Shown here: piece by piece, positions 1 through 13,214 of the stretch
Position numbering within the stretch: the first letter of the stretch is position 1
Layout of the letters: the number at the start of each line of letters is the position of its first letter
Assembly: GCF_000003855.2 (NCBI RefSeq)
Contig: NW_003101680.1
Coordinates: 4,173,941-4,237,940, forward strand
Length of the DNA stretch: 64,000 nucleotides
Direction of reading: 5' to 3'
Origin: Blastomyces gilchristii SLH14081
Taxonomy: Eukaryota > Ascomycota > Eurotiomycetes > Onygenales > Ajellomycetaceae
Program-made: the position numbers and the translations under genes
The notes under the pieces: generated by a model
Told to the model about the DNA's origin: nothing
Seen by the model: the letters and a program-made list of their open reading frames with translations, nothing else
Databases searched by the model: none

Positions 1-835
1 TGAGATCTGTTTTTATTAGAAGTTAGAGAATCTTATATTTCTCAAGATCATCTTCACATATTTTATCTGTGAAATTGATAAGAAGAATCATTGATTTCAG
101 TATTCTACTCTTGATACTATTCAAGTGACAGCAGAGTTCACTCTGATCACACTTTTTAAGTGTATATTTTCTAAATATTCACATTTATACAGATATATAC
201 AGATTATTTATTAGATAATATTAAGATAATAACTTATTATAACTGTATTATTCTCACTGTGAGAGATATATAATTGATAATAAACATTGTAAAGACTCTG
301 AGAAGTGAGTATTTTAAGAATACTATGACTCTATGATCTTGATTTTTTTTATTTTTATTTTTTATTTTTTTTTCTTTTTATTTTTTTTTTTTATTCTGAT
401 TTTTTCTTATTTTTATTTTGTTTTTTGTTTTTTGTTTTTTTTTTTTGTATTTTATATTTTTTTTATAATTAAAATTATATGAATTATAATCTGTATTCAG
501 AAAAGTAATAATATTTAATAATACTCTCTATTGAATTTTTAGCAAATAAGTACTATGTTATGATATTATGTAAGTGAGAAATGATTTTATAATCTTATTT
601 AATATTATTCTTAATAATGAGATCAGAATGAAAATGTAACTAAGAATTCAAATATATTCTTTATCTAAGACTAGATTTTTATTTGAAAAGTGAATTTGAG
701 ATCTTTAATATTTGAAATAATGTGATTTGGGATCAATGTAATGAACACAAATCATGATCAGAAGTGATGCTTTTAGGTAATATAATAATTATAAAGTTTA
801 GTTCTGGTCTCAGACACAGTTACACGGTCAGTCTA
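1..835 (-). mobile_element. hAT transposon, right-terminal fragment (runs off window start)
   Basis: This segment matches 33360-34206, the right arm of the delimited hAT element, almost base for base apart from transitions. It ends in the same terminal motif, cacggtcagtcta at 823-835, whose reverse complement begins TAGACTGACC, the hAT terminal inverted repeat of this family. A T-rich tract at about 344-460 is conserved in both copies. No reading frame survives. The strand is set by analogy with the delimited copy, where transposase is read right to left. The target duplication cannot be checked because the left end lies outside the window; the right flank is actacatc. Confidence 0.8.
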
Positions 836-1959
836 ACTACATCTACAGCTTTGATTCTTTCGTAAAATTAATCAGCTTTTAAATGTTTCTTCTCATGTGT
901 CAGATTCTCTCTACGGGCCGACAGCTTCCGTCTAAGTGAGGTGTCTGCTGATCGCTCAGTGAACACTTATCACACGTAAAAGATCACACAGTAGCTAGAT
1001 CTTAATAATACAATTAACTACTCTATTATATCATCTCTATTAGATTATGTCTCTTCTTATGCATAAGAATTCACTAATTCATTAAAAATCAAATTCTTAT
1101 GCTTCATGCTTAAATTGAAGATCTAATTATATTCTGAAACACTGTATTAGTGATTCTGTGACTACTTATTATAAAATAAATTAAAAAGCACTCTGTTGAT
1201 TTTAAAATCAATTAATCTACTACAGACTTTCATAACAAGTCTGCCAGCAATCTCTGCATTTTCACATGAATAGAAGTGTAGACAGTGAATATATCTCTAT
1301 AAGCAGCTTCACTATCAAAGATAATATTGTCTCACTTGAATCTGTACTGATTACTATAAGTAGAAGATATTCAACACAGTTAATATATACATACAATATC
1401 TCTGAATAAGAGCTGCTTGAGCTGTAATTACTGTTTCAGATAGCTCAGAAGATTTGAATCAAAATAAATACAGATTATAATACAAGTTCAAGAGAAAGAG
1501 AAAATCTCTTCTTAAGAGAACACTCTGTACTCACTTATGATAGTCTTACTGATAAGATAACTGAAATAATAATATACTTTACTTATTTATAAGAGACAGA
1601 GCTCTCTGAAGCAGATATGATAAAAATCACTCATAAGTAATAATTATAAAAATAGAGAATAAATCTCAATCTCACTACAGCTGTGAATCTAGTCACTAGA
1701 ACAGATAAGCTTTACAAATTCAAGAATAATTATAGTTATATTGAAATGAAAATTATTACAAAGCTCTCAGAGCTAAAAGACAACATTGTCTGATATGATG
1801 AAATTGAATTAAAAGCAGTTTTAATTAATGTATCTTATATTCTTGCAGATGAAGAGCTTTTCTCTGATCTTTAATTAACAGATAAAGATTTAAAGATCTG
1901 ATACTATAAAGAAGACAGATTACAAAAATGTATATAAAGCTTAATAATAACAGAGCTGT
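836..1959 (+). pseudogene. Ty1/copia element, probable gag-side remnant (left of gypsy-B insertion)
   Basis: The last about 250 bp read in one plus-strand frame as a decayed, Lys/Glu/Leu-rich protein, interrupted by TGA where Trp is likely. The frame continues on the far side of gypsy-B at 9791, where copia protease follows, so I infer this is the gag side of the same copia element. The part from 836 to about 1700 is AT-rich with only scraps of reading frame; I cannot place the copia LTR in it. A stretch at 900-985 keeps several CpGs. About 1015-1170 resembles 58290-58445, showing a further repeat of unknown type. Confidence 0.45.
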
Positions 1960-2503
1960 TGTAACGTGGCGGAACCGAAGTGATAGCTAGTCAGCAGTGT
2001 CATGTAGAGGTAGTTGTTTAAGAAGCTGTATAAGTGAGCTTGACTATCTTGCTTGAATAGCAAGCTTATAGACTATGAGATTATTGCAAGAATATCACAG
2101 ATATGATACTTAGTATACTAAGAAGATTGTATGAGACACACAGTAACTCTTATATATATTTCAGTCAGAGAAAAACAAATTGCTGACTTCTTTAATAAGA
2201 AGCCAGTATCTAGCTATTCTATATAGATAATGAGCAGATACTCTTCTCTCATTTCGTAAGTGAGAATAGCTGAAGTGATATCTCAGCAGCATCTCATTAT
2301 CAAGAAAGAGTAATCTGCTGATCTTATATAGAAGTGAGATTCTTATATTCATCAATTAAATCTTTCTATAATATATCTGAATAATGTTATAGAGTGATTG
2401 AAAACTAGTTCAGATAATCTGTGAGATGAATGAAATTATCTGCATGAAAGTGATGAGTCATGTGAAATCACAATAAGGTCTTAGCATAGTTAAGAGTGTG
2501 ATA
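1960..2503 (-). repeat. gypsy-B 3' LTR
   Basis: This aligns end to end with 9247-9790. Its outer edge (1960-1990) is almost unmutated, keeping acgtggcgg, while its inner edge near 2503 is heavily mutated. The partner LTR shows the reverse polarity. Confidence 0.92.
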
Positions 2504-2944
2504 ATACTCTTCTCTTTAAGAGTATAGTCTCTATGCTCTCAAGATTATCAGATTAGAAATTATCTTTGTTATATAGTAACAGTTACTAACTGATTGATAG
2601 TGTATATACTGCATGTGATATAAAGAAATAGATGAGTTTTTCTGCTGACTGTGTAGATCTTTCTTTATTCATCTTCATTTAAATCAAATATATGATAAGT
2701 GAGTTTCTTATATATTAATTTGAAATGTGGAAAATGTAGTTAACAAGTGACTTACAGATCTCTCATTATATTTCATCTTATATATGAAATTCTCTGTAAA
2801 AGTGATGTGTTTTAGAGACAAAGTTAACAGTGATAGTAGGATTTTTTGAAAAGATCTTTCTCTCTGTAAAACATTTTTCTTCTCTCTCTCTTCAATTACA
2901 ACAGTGAGTGCATGAAAGTATTATTCTTGAAGAATAATAAAGAG

Positions 2945-3245
2945 CTAATTCTGACATTTTCTAGTGAGTAAACATCTTTGTGATGTGGCTGCAGCCTCTG
3001 TGATCATCAAGAAAGCCAGGTTGAAGGCAGAGATGACAGTGTCAATGAGCTGCAGAAGTATCACTCTCATTGTCACATCTTCTCCTTCTTCTGCATCTCT
3101 TACAGCCATGGTGGTAGTAGCTGTGCCTTGCAGTGAGGTGTTGTCTCTTCTGCCAGCTGATTTATCTGTATTCAGTTCATCCTCTGACCCCCCTGTCACT
3201 GTTGCAACGCCGCCCCCCCCCCTCAATCAACACAGTGGCATATGA
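2945..3245. other. Better-preserved segment in gypsy-B with open frames on both strands
   Basis: A roughly 300-bp segment stays open in one frame on each strand (93 codons each, minus 2945-3226 and plus 2964-3245) while its neighbours are full of stops. It is richer in G+C and includes a run of about ten C near 3209-3220. It lies downstream of integrase in the element's reading direction. I do not recognise either translation. It may be part of a 3' accessory region of gypsy-B, captured host sequence, or a chance frame in a less mutated patch. Confidence 0.3.
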
Positions 3246-4699
3246 CCCTGTGTGATCATTCAGAGAGAACTCTGAGAAGAGTTTGATTCTGAGAACAGTG
3301 ACTCTGAGAAGCTTAATCTGTAGTTTCTCTCTTATAACATATCTGAGCCCTGCTCAGAATACTACTGAGTTGAATCTGCAGAGTCCTGTGATTTCTTTAT
3401 CTTCTCTCTATGAGAAGACTCTGATGTAGTCTCTGACTGACACTGCTACTTGTCTGCACTGTGCTAAGCAGCTGAAGAAGAGAAGAATTTTATACATTTA
3501 TCTCTTCTCTCACTTCTATTATTTTTATTACATCTGTAACAATGACTTCTATCTCTCTATAAGTATTATCTCACAGAAAGATGTTATATCAGCTCTGATA
3601 AGAAGTCTAGATACTTGATCAGTACAGAGCAAGAATCTCAGAGCTTCAAGTATTAATAAATTTTATTAAGACTGAGAAGATCTCTCTTACTCATCTGTAA
3701 AAGAAGATGAAAGTGTGAGTCTCTGAGATGAAAAAACATCTCAGAATGACTGATCTCAAGAAGGGGTTAGCTGATATCACTGTTAAAAGTATCACAGAGA
3801 TCAATCACTGATTAAAGAGAATCTCACTTCAGTTAAAACAGATAACTGAGATACTTTGTAAGTTGATAAGTTAATACTTTCAGTATCTCTTATACTCTTC
3901 TGCAGCATGCTTCTCTGCAGTGCTGCAGTGCTAATTTCTCAGCAGACAAAGATATCAGTGCTGAAGACTTCAATGATGAAGAATGAGTTTAATAAGAATA
4001 TGATTATTAATGAGTAGACTCTGAAGTTCCTTCTTTTTACTTTTTCAGCAGACTGCAGTCTCATTAGAATAGCAGCAGTCTGTAGATTAATAATATTAAT
4101 CTTTTTTATTAATTTCAAATATCTCTTTCTTTTCTTATTAACTGCTTCAGGAATTTTACACTTGTGTAGTCTCATTAAACTTCTAAAAAACCCTTTGAAA
4201 GAAAATAGAAGAAGAGTGTTACAGAGTCTACAAGACACTGACTCATCACTGTGAGATTATCTCTAAAAAACTCTTTGAGAAAAATGAGAAGTCTCAAGCA
4301 GCATTTCTTATTCAATATCTCTGATATGTAATGAAGCAGTCTCTACTAGCTGTCTTATAGCTTACAATCTCTTTCTCAGTATTTTTCAAATGCTTAAGCA
4401 GTTCTCATAAATTCTCTGATAATAAATAATCTTCTCATTTAATAAGGTATTAAAGCTTATTATAATGTGTTCACTTATTCAATATTTTCTTCATAAGATA
4501 TTCAGTATTATTCTTGATCTCAATATTATTCAGCTGAGACAGCTCTGCTTCAGAGCATTGCTTATAGAGCTTCAAATAGAAAATGTGAAAAACAGAATAA
4601 ATTGATTTCAATTCTGTGAGTAATTTTAACTCATATATCTGCTTATTCATCACTCTTGTTACTGAGAAAGATTCTAGTCATCACTCACTGAGCTTCTTA

Positions 4700-7600
4700 T
4701 ACAGTCTCATTGTCTTGATATTCTTTGCTAAAAGTAGTACTTAATTCTCTATTAAGAACTTTATTGAAAGATATTTTTAATTATAGTATTTCATCTACTA
4801 CTTCTGAGTATAATGAATACTTTTCACTGCCTTCTTATGAATTTTGTTCAAAAGTTTCAATCTCACTTTTACTTCTAGTACTGAGAGATACTCTGTTCTC
4901 TGTATCTGTTCAATATTCTGACTGTCTATCTCACTCTTTGAAATATTGTCTGCAACATCACTGAGTAATAAAGAATTATATTTATAATAAGTATAGAAAG
5001 AAGATATCTTTAAGATTGCATTCTTTATATTATTATATATGAATTCAGTAGTCAGAAGATGTTTAAGTCAATTATTCTGATAATATAAATAGAACACTTG
5101 AAGATGCTGTTCTAGTGTCTGATTCTGACATTCAGTCTGATCATCTGTCTGTGAATGAAAAGCAGTACTGAGAAGATGTCTTATTATAAGATGGTAGTAA
5201 AAAGTCAATCAGTACTTGCTGATGAAGAGGAATTCTCAAGCTGTTATTAATAATTTCAGAGCACTGTGATCATGAATAATAATATCTAAAAACAGGTCAG
5301 TCAATTCAGAGGCTTTAATCTTTTTATAAGTAGAGATATATCTGATCATCTTTATAAAGCAGTTAATAATGATTACAATTGAGTTATATTTTTTGACTCT
5401 TGTCAACTTCAGCAGATCAACTATGAAATTTATTAATAGATTCTATTATAAGTTCTTTGAAACAGACAGTGATGCTAACTTGCTGTATTACTTGTACTGC
5501 AGAATCTTTATTCTTTAACAGATATTGTAAGTCTTAATATACTCTTTGACATCTGTCTGAAGCTTGTCTCAAATATATTTATATTTTAGAAGCTTCTCAG
5601 TCTTCTCTAACTCAAAGTGTCTCACATGAGAATTATTATAATGAATTCTCAATAACTTCTGACACATCATTTTACTACAAGAGACAAAGACTGAATCATT
5701 CAGCAGTAGAAGTTCACATTCTTGTAGTTATCAGTGACTTGATTTCTTAGTGATATCATCTCACTCAGAGTCTATCTCTTTCAAGTTCAAACTGAATTCT
5801 TTCTTCTTCAACTTCTGAATTTGAGCTGCAGTAGAGATATTCTTCTTCTATAACTTATCAATGAATTTCAAAAGTAGTTGAGTTGAAAGATTGTAGACTG
5901 TTTTGTTCTTTATCAATTCAATAATTGTAAGATATGATATGAGAAGCTTATGATCTTCAGTGTCAGTTCTCTGTAAGAACTCAGATTTTCTTTCACCTTC
6001 TATACTGAGTCATGCAGCTGCCTTTCCAGCGCTGTTTCTGAGCTTCAGAGAATCTTAACTCTCTGCAGCCAGCTTCTTCTGCAGTGATGACAGAGATTCT
6101 TTTATAGAATTCTTCTCTGCATTAATGATATTATAATCAGACTATCTAGATAATGTGTCAGTGAAGTTAAGCTGATCTGAATGATATCAGATATAGAAAT
6201 TATACTCTGAAAGCAGCTTCACTCATCTGACTTGATGTTCTGTCAAGCTCTTTATTGTCAAGAAGTAACAAAGATTTACATGATTAGTGAGAACTTACAC
6301 TGAGTATCTACTACTCTGAAGATAATATCACTAGATCTTAAAGAATTCAACAATTGCTAACATCTTCTGATCATAAATATTATACCTTCTCTGTATGAGT
6401 AATAACTTCTTGAAGAAGAAGATCACTGATCTTCATTCACAGTGTTTTATAGACTCTGTAAAAAAGTCTTCTCTCACAGACAATTCATTATCTATTTCTC
6501 TAGAGATGATTATTCTCTGATTCTTTCAATGTTAAAAGGTCTCTGATATCAACTGTGAAAAGATTTCACAGATCTCATTCTCAGATACATCAGTCTCACA
6601 CTGACTGAGTAAGTCAGAATTAAAGTGATTCAGTATTGTAATATCTGTAAAAGCTTGTTTCAATTCTGCAAATATCTGCACAGTATCTTGAGTGAGAATA
6701 AATGATTCTGTTTTTCTGTCTTTCATTCTTCTCTTTAACAGATCTGTAAGAGAGACAGTAATCTGTGAATATGTATAGATGAATCATCTGTAGAAATTTG
6801 CAAATTCTAGAAACATCTGCATCTCATGATATATTCACAGCACTGGTCAGTTCTCAATGACAGAGACTCAGCTCCTGTTCATTGAAATGCCATTCATCTT
6901 AATAATATAATCTAAGAAATCAATCTTCTGCATGTAGAACAAGCATTTTTCAGTATTTGTATAGAGTTGATACTGTCTCAAGTGACTCAACACTTCTTGA
7001 ACATGAGTATCATGTTCTTTCTCTGTTTTTGAGAAGATTAGAATGTCATTCAAGTATACTATACAGGAGATGTTGACAAGGCCTTACAGCATCTCATTTA
7101 TATAGATCTGAAAGATGACTGAAGCATTACAAAGATCAAAAGATAAAACAAGATATTCAAAATTATCATATTTAATATGAAAAGTCATTTTTCAAACATT
7201 ATCTTCATTAACCCTGATTCTATGATAGATATTCTATATATCAATCTTTAAGAACATCTTTGCTTCAGATAATTGATTGATCATCTCATCAATCAATAGT
7301 AAAGAATAGTAATTCTTAACTATCATCTTATTAAGGCCTCTGTAGTCTACACATAGATGTAGTCTATCATTCTTCTTGAATATAAAGAGTATAGACATCT
7401 CTGCTGAACTCTTTGATAAATATATTCAGTTCTTTGATTGCACTTCTTTAAGATATTTGCACAGAACATTCAATTTCTTTACAGACAAGTTGTAAAGAGA
7501 CCTGTACAGTGTTATTACACTGTCTTCAAGATGAATCTTATATTATATCTTAATATCAGGAAACTTTGCTGCTTCTCTTTCTGAAAAGACATTCTTAAAA

Positions 7601-9117
7601 TCTGTAAAGAGATATTATATATGTCTGTCTTCAATGATGAATATTGCTGCTAATCTTGCAGTGAGAGTGATGACTTTTTCATCTATTCTCAAGTCTCAGT
7701 CATCTGCTACATAGTATATTAACTCAATCTTTTTCTCAAGATTCTTTCAATGAAACTCTTCAGATTTCTCTATCACTGTCTCTTTATTAGTGAGACAGTA
7801 TCATCACATCTGAGTAACTCAGTTAATGAGAGAATTGTTTTCTCTCAATTATGAAAGATTTAGAATGATGTTCTTATCTATGATATTAATTGTATGAAGA
7901 AGCAGACTGCTCTTCTTAAAGATTTCTTCTAAGTCTGTGATCACATACTTTGCTTAGATTATGTTAAAACAGTGACATTTCATTTTATCAGTAAATTTCA
8001 TATAATCTGATGAATCTATCTTCTTTCAACTCTTCATCAAAGAAAAGAAATAGAATATGAAGTTAGTATTTACTTTAGAGTTGAGTAGATATCTCACTAA
8101 TATCTTCTTATTTGAAGTATGCATTGTAATTGTAACATAAACTCAGAGATATGAGAATTATTAAATCTTCATTTCTTTCTCTTCTTTATCTTCTATGAAT
8201 ACATTTGTCAGAAGAGAAGTCAACTTTGAGAAGATATCTTCTTAATTCCTTCTCTTCTTCAGCTTCTTACAATCACTGATATAGTGATTATCAGCTTCAC
8301 AGTTGAAATAAAGATCTTTATTAAATCTTTTTTAATATTTCTTCACAGTGAGTAAAGAATCAGAATACTTGAAATTCTTTCTTACTTTCTCTACACTGAA
8401 GTCATTACAGTGCTATTTAGATTCTGTTATTAATTATCTAGAAGAAATCTTATTAATCTTTTTCTTAAAGAATTGATTATTCAAATAGATTCAGAAAGTC
8501 AGGTTGACAAGCTCAGTACAATTAATTGATAAACTCTGATATCATGATATTATTATTCATATCTTGTGAGTCAGCTTCATAAGATAAAGCTGTGTTTTTA
8601 ATTGATTCAAATTATTAGTCAATTTCTCTCAATATTCTTCAAATCTTGTATTAAAATCAGAAGAATTCTCATTATCTTATTAATATAATGAGTTGAATCA
8701 CTGCACTGCTGTGAAGCTGCAGTTATGATAATCTTTAATTTAGTTCAGTAGAAAGTTCTTGAATTCTTGTTAAGTCATGACAGTATTGATACACTCAAGC
8801 TCTCTCTTCTTAATGACTCAAGTAGTCACAGAGATGTCTTCAAGGAGGTTGACAGTGTATATTACTTATATCTCATAAGTATTATACTGGCTCAGATTAA
8901 GACAGAATTTCTGTTCAAGAGTACAGATAAAGCTGTGAAATTCAGATAAGATGTTTCTCTTATATCTCAGAGAATCTCTGATCTTTATCTCTCTATCTTC
9001 ATAATAGATGTAGGTGTGTAGAGGCTGTGATGATGATAGAGCAGTTGAAGAGCTCATGTCAAAATATGCAGTGAGTTCAGAAATCTCAAATTCCTGCTGA
9101 GATAGAGGTGTATACAC
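4700..9117 (-). pseudogene. gypsy-B gag-pol remnant
   Basis: Read right to left. Gag begins about 9117 and includes a retrotransposon-gag-like stretch (TWQEFKNFLLN, near 8740-8800). A CCHC knuckle at about 8262-8320 reads YFNCEADNHYISDC, the first Cys apparently changed to Tyr. The RT fingers motif CVDYRGLN lies near 7321-7345, and the palm motif reads MNDILIFSK near 7030-7053, so the YxDD box is now ND. RNase H follows at about 6532-6726 (ETDVSEN). The integrase HHCC region lies near 5560-5650, and the core is followed by FHSQTDDQTECQNQ near 5101-5161. Comparison with the family consensus HPQTDGQTER shows Pro to Ser, Gly to Asp and Arg to Cys. Frames are broken by TGA codons at Trp positions. 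Confidence 0.85.
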
Positions 9118-9246
9118 TCTAGAAAATGATGTAGTATTTTTCTCAGAGAATGAAGTCAGATCAGTCTCAGTGTGAGTGTATAAGATTATATCAGTCTGTT
9201 AGAGCTTGACTGATTCAAATGTATAATCAGATTAAGTGATTTGAAT

Positions 9247-9790
9247 TGTAATATAACAGAACTAAAGCAGTAACTAGTCAGTGATATTATGTAGAGATAG
9301 TTGTTTGAAAAGCTGTATAAGTGAGCTTGACTATCTTACTTGAATAGTGAGCTTGTAGACTATGAGATTATTGTGAGAATATCACAGATATGATACTTAG
9401 TATACTAAGAAGATTATATGAGACACACAGTAACTCTTATATATATTTCAGTCAGAGAAAAATGAATCACTGACTTCTTTAATAAGAAGTCAGTATCTAG
9501 CTATTCTATATAGACAATGAGTGAATACCCTTCTCTCATTTCATAAGTGAGAATAGCTGAAGTGATACCTCAGCAGTGCCTCATTGTCAAGGAAGAGTAA
9601 TCTGCTGATCTCATATAGAAGTGAGGTTCTCATATCCATCAATCGGATCTTTCTATGATATATCCGAATGATGTCATAGGGTGGTTGGAAACCGGTTCAG
9701 ACGGCCTGCGGGATGGATGGAATCATCCGCATGGAAGCGATGAGCCGTGTGAAACCGCAATGGGGCCTTGGCGCGGCCGGGAGCGTGACA
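9247..9790 (-). repeat. gypsy-B 5' LTR
   Basis: This is the partner of 1960-2503. The first about 370 bp are mutated to the background level. The last about 170 bp (9620-9790, the outer U3 end) are nearly intact and GC-rich, with many CpGs such as gcgcggccggg near 9771-9781. Confidence 0.92.
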
Positions 9791-11200
9791 GCTGTAAACA
9801 CTTATTCAATCAAAACTAAATCAAGTTAATAATCACAGTGTTATTAAGATGAGACACTCAGCTGCACTATAACAAGTAGTTGAATTAAAATATTAAATAC
9901 ACTGAGCAGATCTCTAATTCAAATTATACAATACAATCACTACTATAATAATCACTGATTATGATAATAATGTTATACTATATACAAAGCACTGATAGAT
10001 AATAATAAATGAAATTAATACTTATAGCTGATTAATATTCAAAGACTTTCTCACTCGATAATTCATTCATAATTTGAAGATTTATATATAAATATTCATT
10101 CAAACCTATCTTAAAAATCTATATCAAGAAATTTCAAAGATATCTGTTTCTAAGATTAATCTTGATAATCTTATTAATTATCTTATTCACTGCAAGACAG
10201 TGATCAGATCAAATGATAATAAAAAGAAAATATCAGTGAAAGAAGCTGAAAAGAAAAAGAAAAAGAAAAAAAATACTGAAAAGATTAAAGAAGCAGACAA
10301 GCTCAAGAAACAGTAGTCTATAGATAATTGAAAAGAAAACACTCTCTACATCTGATAAGAAGGCATATTTAACTCAGATCTCAAATGTAAATATTACGAT
10401 TACTGAGATTGTACTGAAACAGTCTTCTACTACAAGAATTGAAAGACTCAATTATATAAATAATAAAATATCAACTACTCTGACATTGAATATTACACAC
10501 AAAAGTAAGCAGTCTCTGAGAAAAAAGTGAAGAATGACAGCTTTGCAGAGACTGCAAAAGACCTCTCTGTAATATATAAGAAGACTCTGTTAATAATCTG
10601 TAGAGATCTTCTATAGTATCTAGACACTGCAGCCTTCTGCATCATGTTATTTAACAAGAGTGTGTTCAAATACATATACATTTTTATTAATGAGAAAGAT
10701 CTCAGTTTAGTAGAAGAAATAAATGATGAGTTGATTACTTCTACAGATATGAAAGAAGCTTGCATTCATATCAATGAAATGAAACTTAATCTTCTTAACA
10801 TTTACTATATACTGAGAGTATCTTGTAATCTCTTAAGCTTCAGCTAACTTGTTAATAAGAGGGTCAATTTTGAACTTCTTCACAATAAGAACTATTAAAT
10901 AATTGAAATTGAAATAATTGATGAAAATAATCAAAGATTCTACACAGTGATAATTAATTACTACATCTACCTCATTTATAGCATCTGAGAGGCCGCTCTT
11001 GCTGCAGTTGCAAAGACTGTTTCAAATTACATTAACATACTGTTTATATAACATGTATATGTTGATCACCTGATTATTACTAATATTCAATGACTGATGA
11101 AAGACCTCATCTCCGATATTATAATGAAGAGAGGCTCTGAAATGCTGTTCTGTAAAACCTGCAAACTTGTAAAAGCTAAGAAGAAGATATCACAGAGTTC
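9791..11200 (+). pseudogene. Ty1/copia gag, protease and pre-integrase remnant
   Basis: The frame interrupted by gypsy-B continues here. A Lys-rich segment (10240-10330) is followed by a decayed zinc-knuckle-like stretch near 10385-10440. The aspartic protease follows: LDTAA at about 10620-10634 matches the copia LDSGA/LDTGA active site, and the downstream about 68 codons (to 10847) end in a CNLLS motif typical of the copia protease-to-integrase linker. A pre-integrase-like segment with CKTC lies near 11150-11175. The domain order gag-PR-IN is copia-like. The element is cut at 11201 by a hAT insertion, and no RT for this copy is visible. Confidence 0.6.
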
Positions 11201-13214
11201 TAAACTGGCCGGCAGAACTATGAATTTCACATTTGATCTCATTTAATCTGATCTCATACATTTCTTAGTGTGAGTCTCATCAGAACCAAGCATCAAATAA
11301 ACCAGAAAATAAATCATTTCTTTCAGAAATGATGTGAAAAATAACCAGATTTAATTCAAGAACAGTGAAATGAGATTAATTTCTCAGAATAAACACTGAA
11401 AGATGATCATTCTTTCAAAATCAGAATAAGACTGAGACTGAAGATTATATTCAGTCTTATTCAGTTCATTCAGTGATTACTTATATAATCAGAATTTGAT
11501 AATAATTATTGATAATACTTATGAAATAACTAAATACATTCTTATGCAAGTTTATTCTTCACTTTCTCATAAAATCTACACTTCTCTGATATACTATAAT
11601 CAGAGATATTAAACTGTCTGATAATTCTATGTTTTATAATCATGAGTTTCTTGATTATTTCTTCTTGTAATTGTTCTCAGTGATAGTAATAAATATCTTA
11701 ACTTGAGTTGAACTTTCACTTCATTCTTATCTCTGTTAATGAAATTACTAGAATATCACATACTATCAGTGTAATAGTTAAATATATACTCTTAACAATT
11801 TTTTACAACTCTAGAATTGATTTAATATGTAAATTCATTAAATTATTTTAAAGATAGCAGTTAAATTCAGTTTTATAAGTATGTAGTTTTATCTGATTTT
11901 CAGTTGTAATTAATATATATAAGTTCTGTTTCAAAGTTAGTATTATAGTTCTATATAATATAAAGTGTTATCAAAGAGTGTTATTTACTAGAGAATTGTA
12001 TTTCACAGTCTTCACATCTCTCACATCTACTTATTCAAATCTCTGATAGTTAACATTGTAGTAGTCCTGAGTTAATTTAATATATAAGTCTCATTTCTTC
12101 TCTATTCAATCTTGAGAAGTATAGATATTAACTTAATGAGAGAAATCTAGTAGAGCTGCTATAGTATAGTACTCTGTAAAAGATTGTTCAGTTCTGCTGT
12201 AGTAATATATCAGTTTATTTCATACAGTAATAATTATCTATACTATAGTATTATCTCAGACTGAATTTCTTTTTAAGTGATTCAACTGCTTCTTAAGATA
12301 AGTAAATAAACTATTATATACTTATCAGACTGACTACAGTATTGATGTATAAGTGATTAAAACTGTCTTAGTTATTCTTATAAAACTGAAACAGTAAATC
12401 AATTGTATATTTCAACTGAGTTCACTTTATATCAGAAAGTTTTGATATCTAAATCTTTTTCTAATTAAAGTGTTACACTCAATGATTAATTATCTGATAT
12501 AATTAAAGACTCTGAACAGTTATCTGATATATTGAACTTTACTGTATTCTAATATTCTGTATCATATTCAGTGATATGACTGATTTGTTTATTTATTAAA
12601 TATTATGAAATTATTATTATTATTTAGAGAAGATATAAATCACATTAATAATGTTTCAAATCTGTGATGTTTAAATTATTAGTCAATCTATTCAAAATTA
12701 CAGTAGTATTATTAAAAGTAGTATTAAAAAGCAATATTAAAAAGTATTATCAAAAAAATATTATCTTTTACACAGTGAATATAAAAGTTACTTGAGTAAT
12801 CACTTTCATCTTATTCTCATCTCAAGAAACAGTTATCTCCTTATTCTTCATCTTAATATTAAGATTCTTTATCAGTGTTTATATTATAAGTTGAATCACA
12901 TGAGCAATGTAGAAAATATAACCTTATTTATTATTTCAGAAATGCAAAGTCAATTTTTGCTTCAAGCTCTTCATCATAGTATAGTTATTCACAGTATTAT
13001 CAGTTATAATTGTAAGAAGACTGAGACTAATATCTTAATAGTTATTTATAATCACAGTTATTAATATCTCTGTTATATAATTCTTAGTATGATTACTGAT
13101 CAGTGATTTAAATTCAATTAATGTCTCTTAATAAGTACAGTTCTCATCAATATAATAACATATAACTTTCATAACTATAAGATTGTTTATACTAGTTCAT
13201 GCATTCACTGTCAT
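11201..13214 (-). mobile_element. hAT transposon, left part of a copy
   Basis: This starts with taaactggccggc, one transition from the family terminus TAGACTGGCC, and aligns with 22732-24742 throughout. Homology stops at 13214, at an abrupt switch to unrelated sequence, so the copy is truncated. On the minus strand the region around 12990-13190 reads as hAT transposase core, including an ITTDN-type motif near 12991-13012. The putative left target duplication would be cagagttc, but the partner is missing. Confidence 0.8.

Larger units (their letters stand above)
1960..9790 (-). mobile_element. Complete Ty3/gypsy LTR retrotransposon (gypsy-B)
   Basis: Two 544-bp LTRs (1960-2503 and 9247-9790) begin TGTAA and end in tgaca or its mutated form tgata. 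The whole is flanked by a perfect 5-bp duplication, gctgt, at 1955-1959 and 9791-9795. Coding runs right to left: gag, zinc knuckle, RT, RNase H, integrase. A purine-rich tract (AAAGAGAAGAGT on the minus strand) sits against the 3' LTR at about 2504-2525. The domain order RT-RNaseH-IN defines Ty3/gypsy. All frames carry stops, mostly TGA, so the copy is dead. The element inserted into a copia relic. Internal length is about 6.7 kb, with an unusually long stretch (2504-4700) beyond integrase. Confidence 0.93.

Noticed and set aside
330..460. A centromere or telomere-like T-rich tract
   Set aside because: The same tract recurs at 33703-33840 at the same place in a second hAT copy, so it is part of the element.
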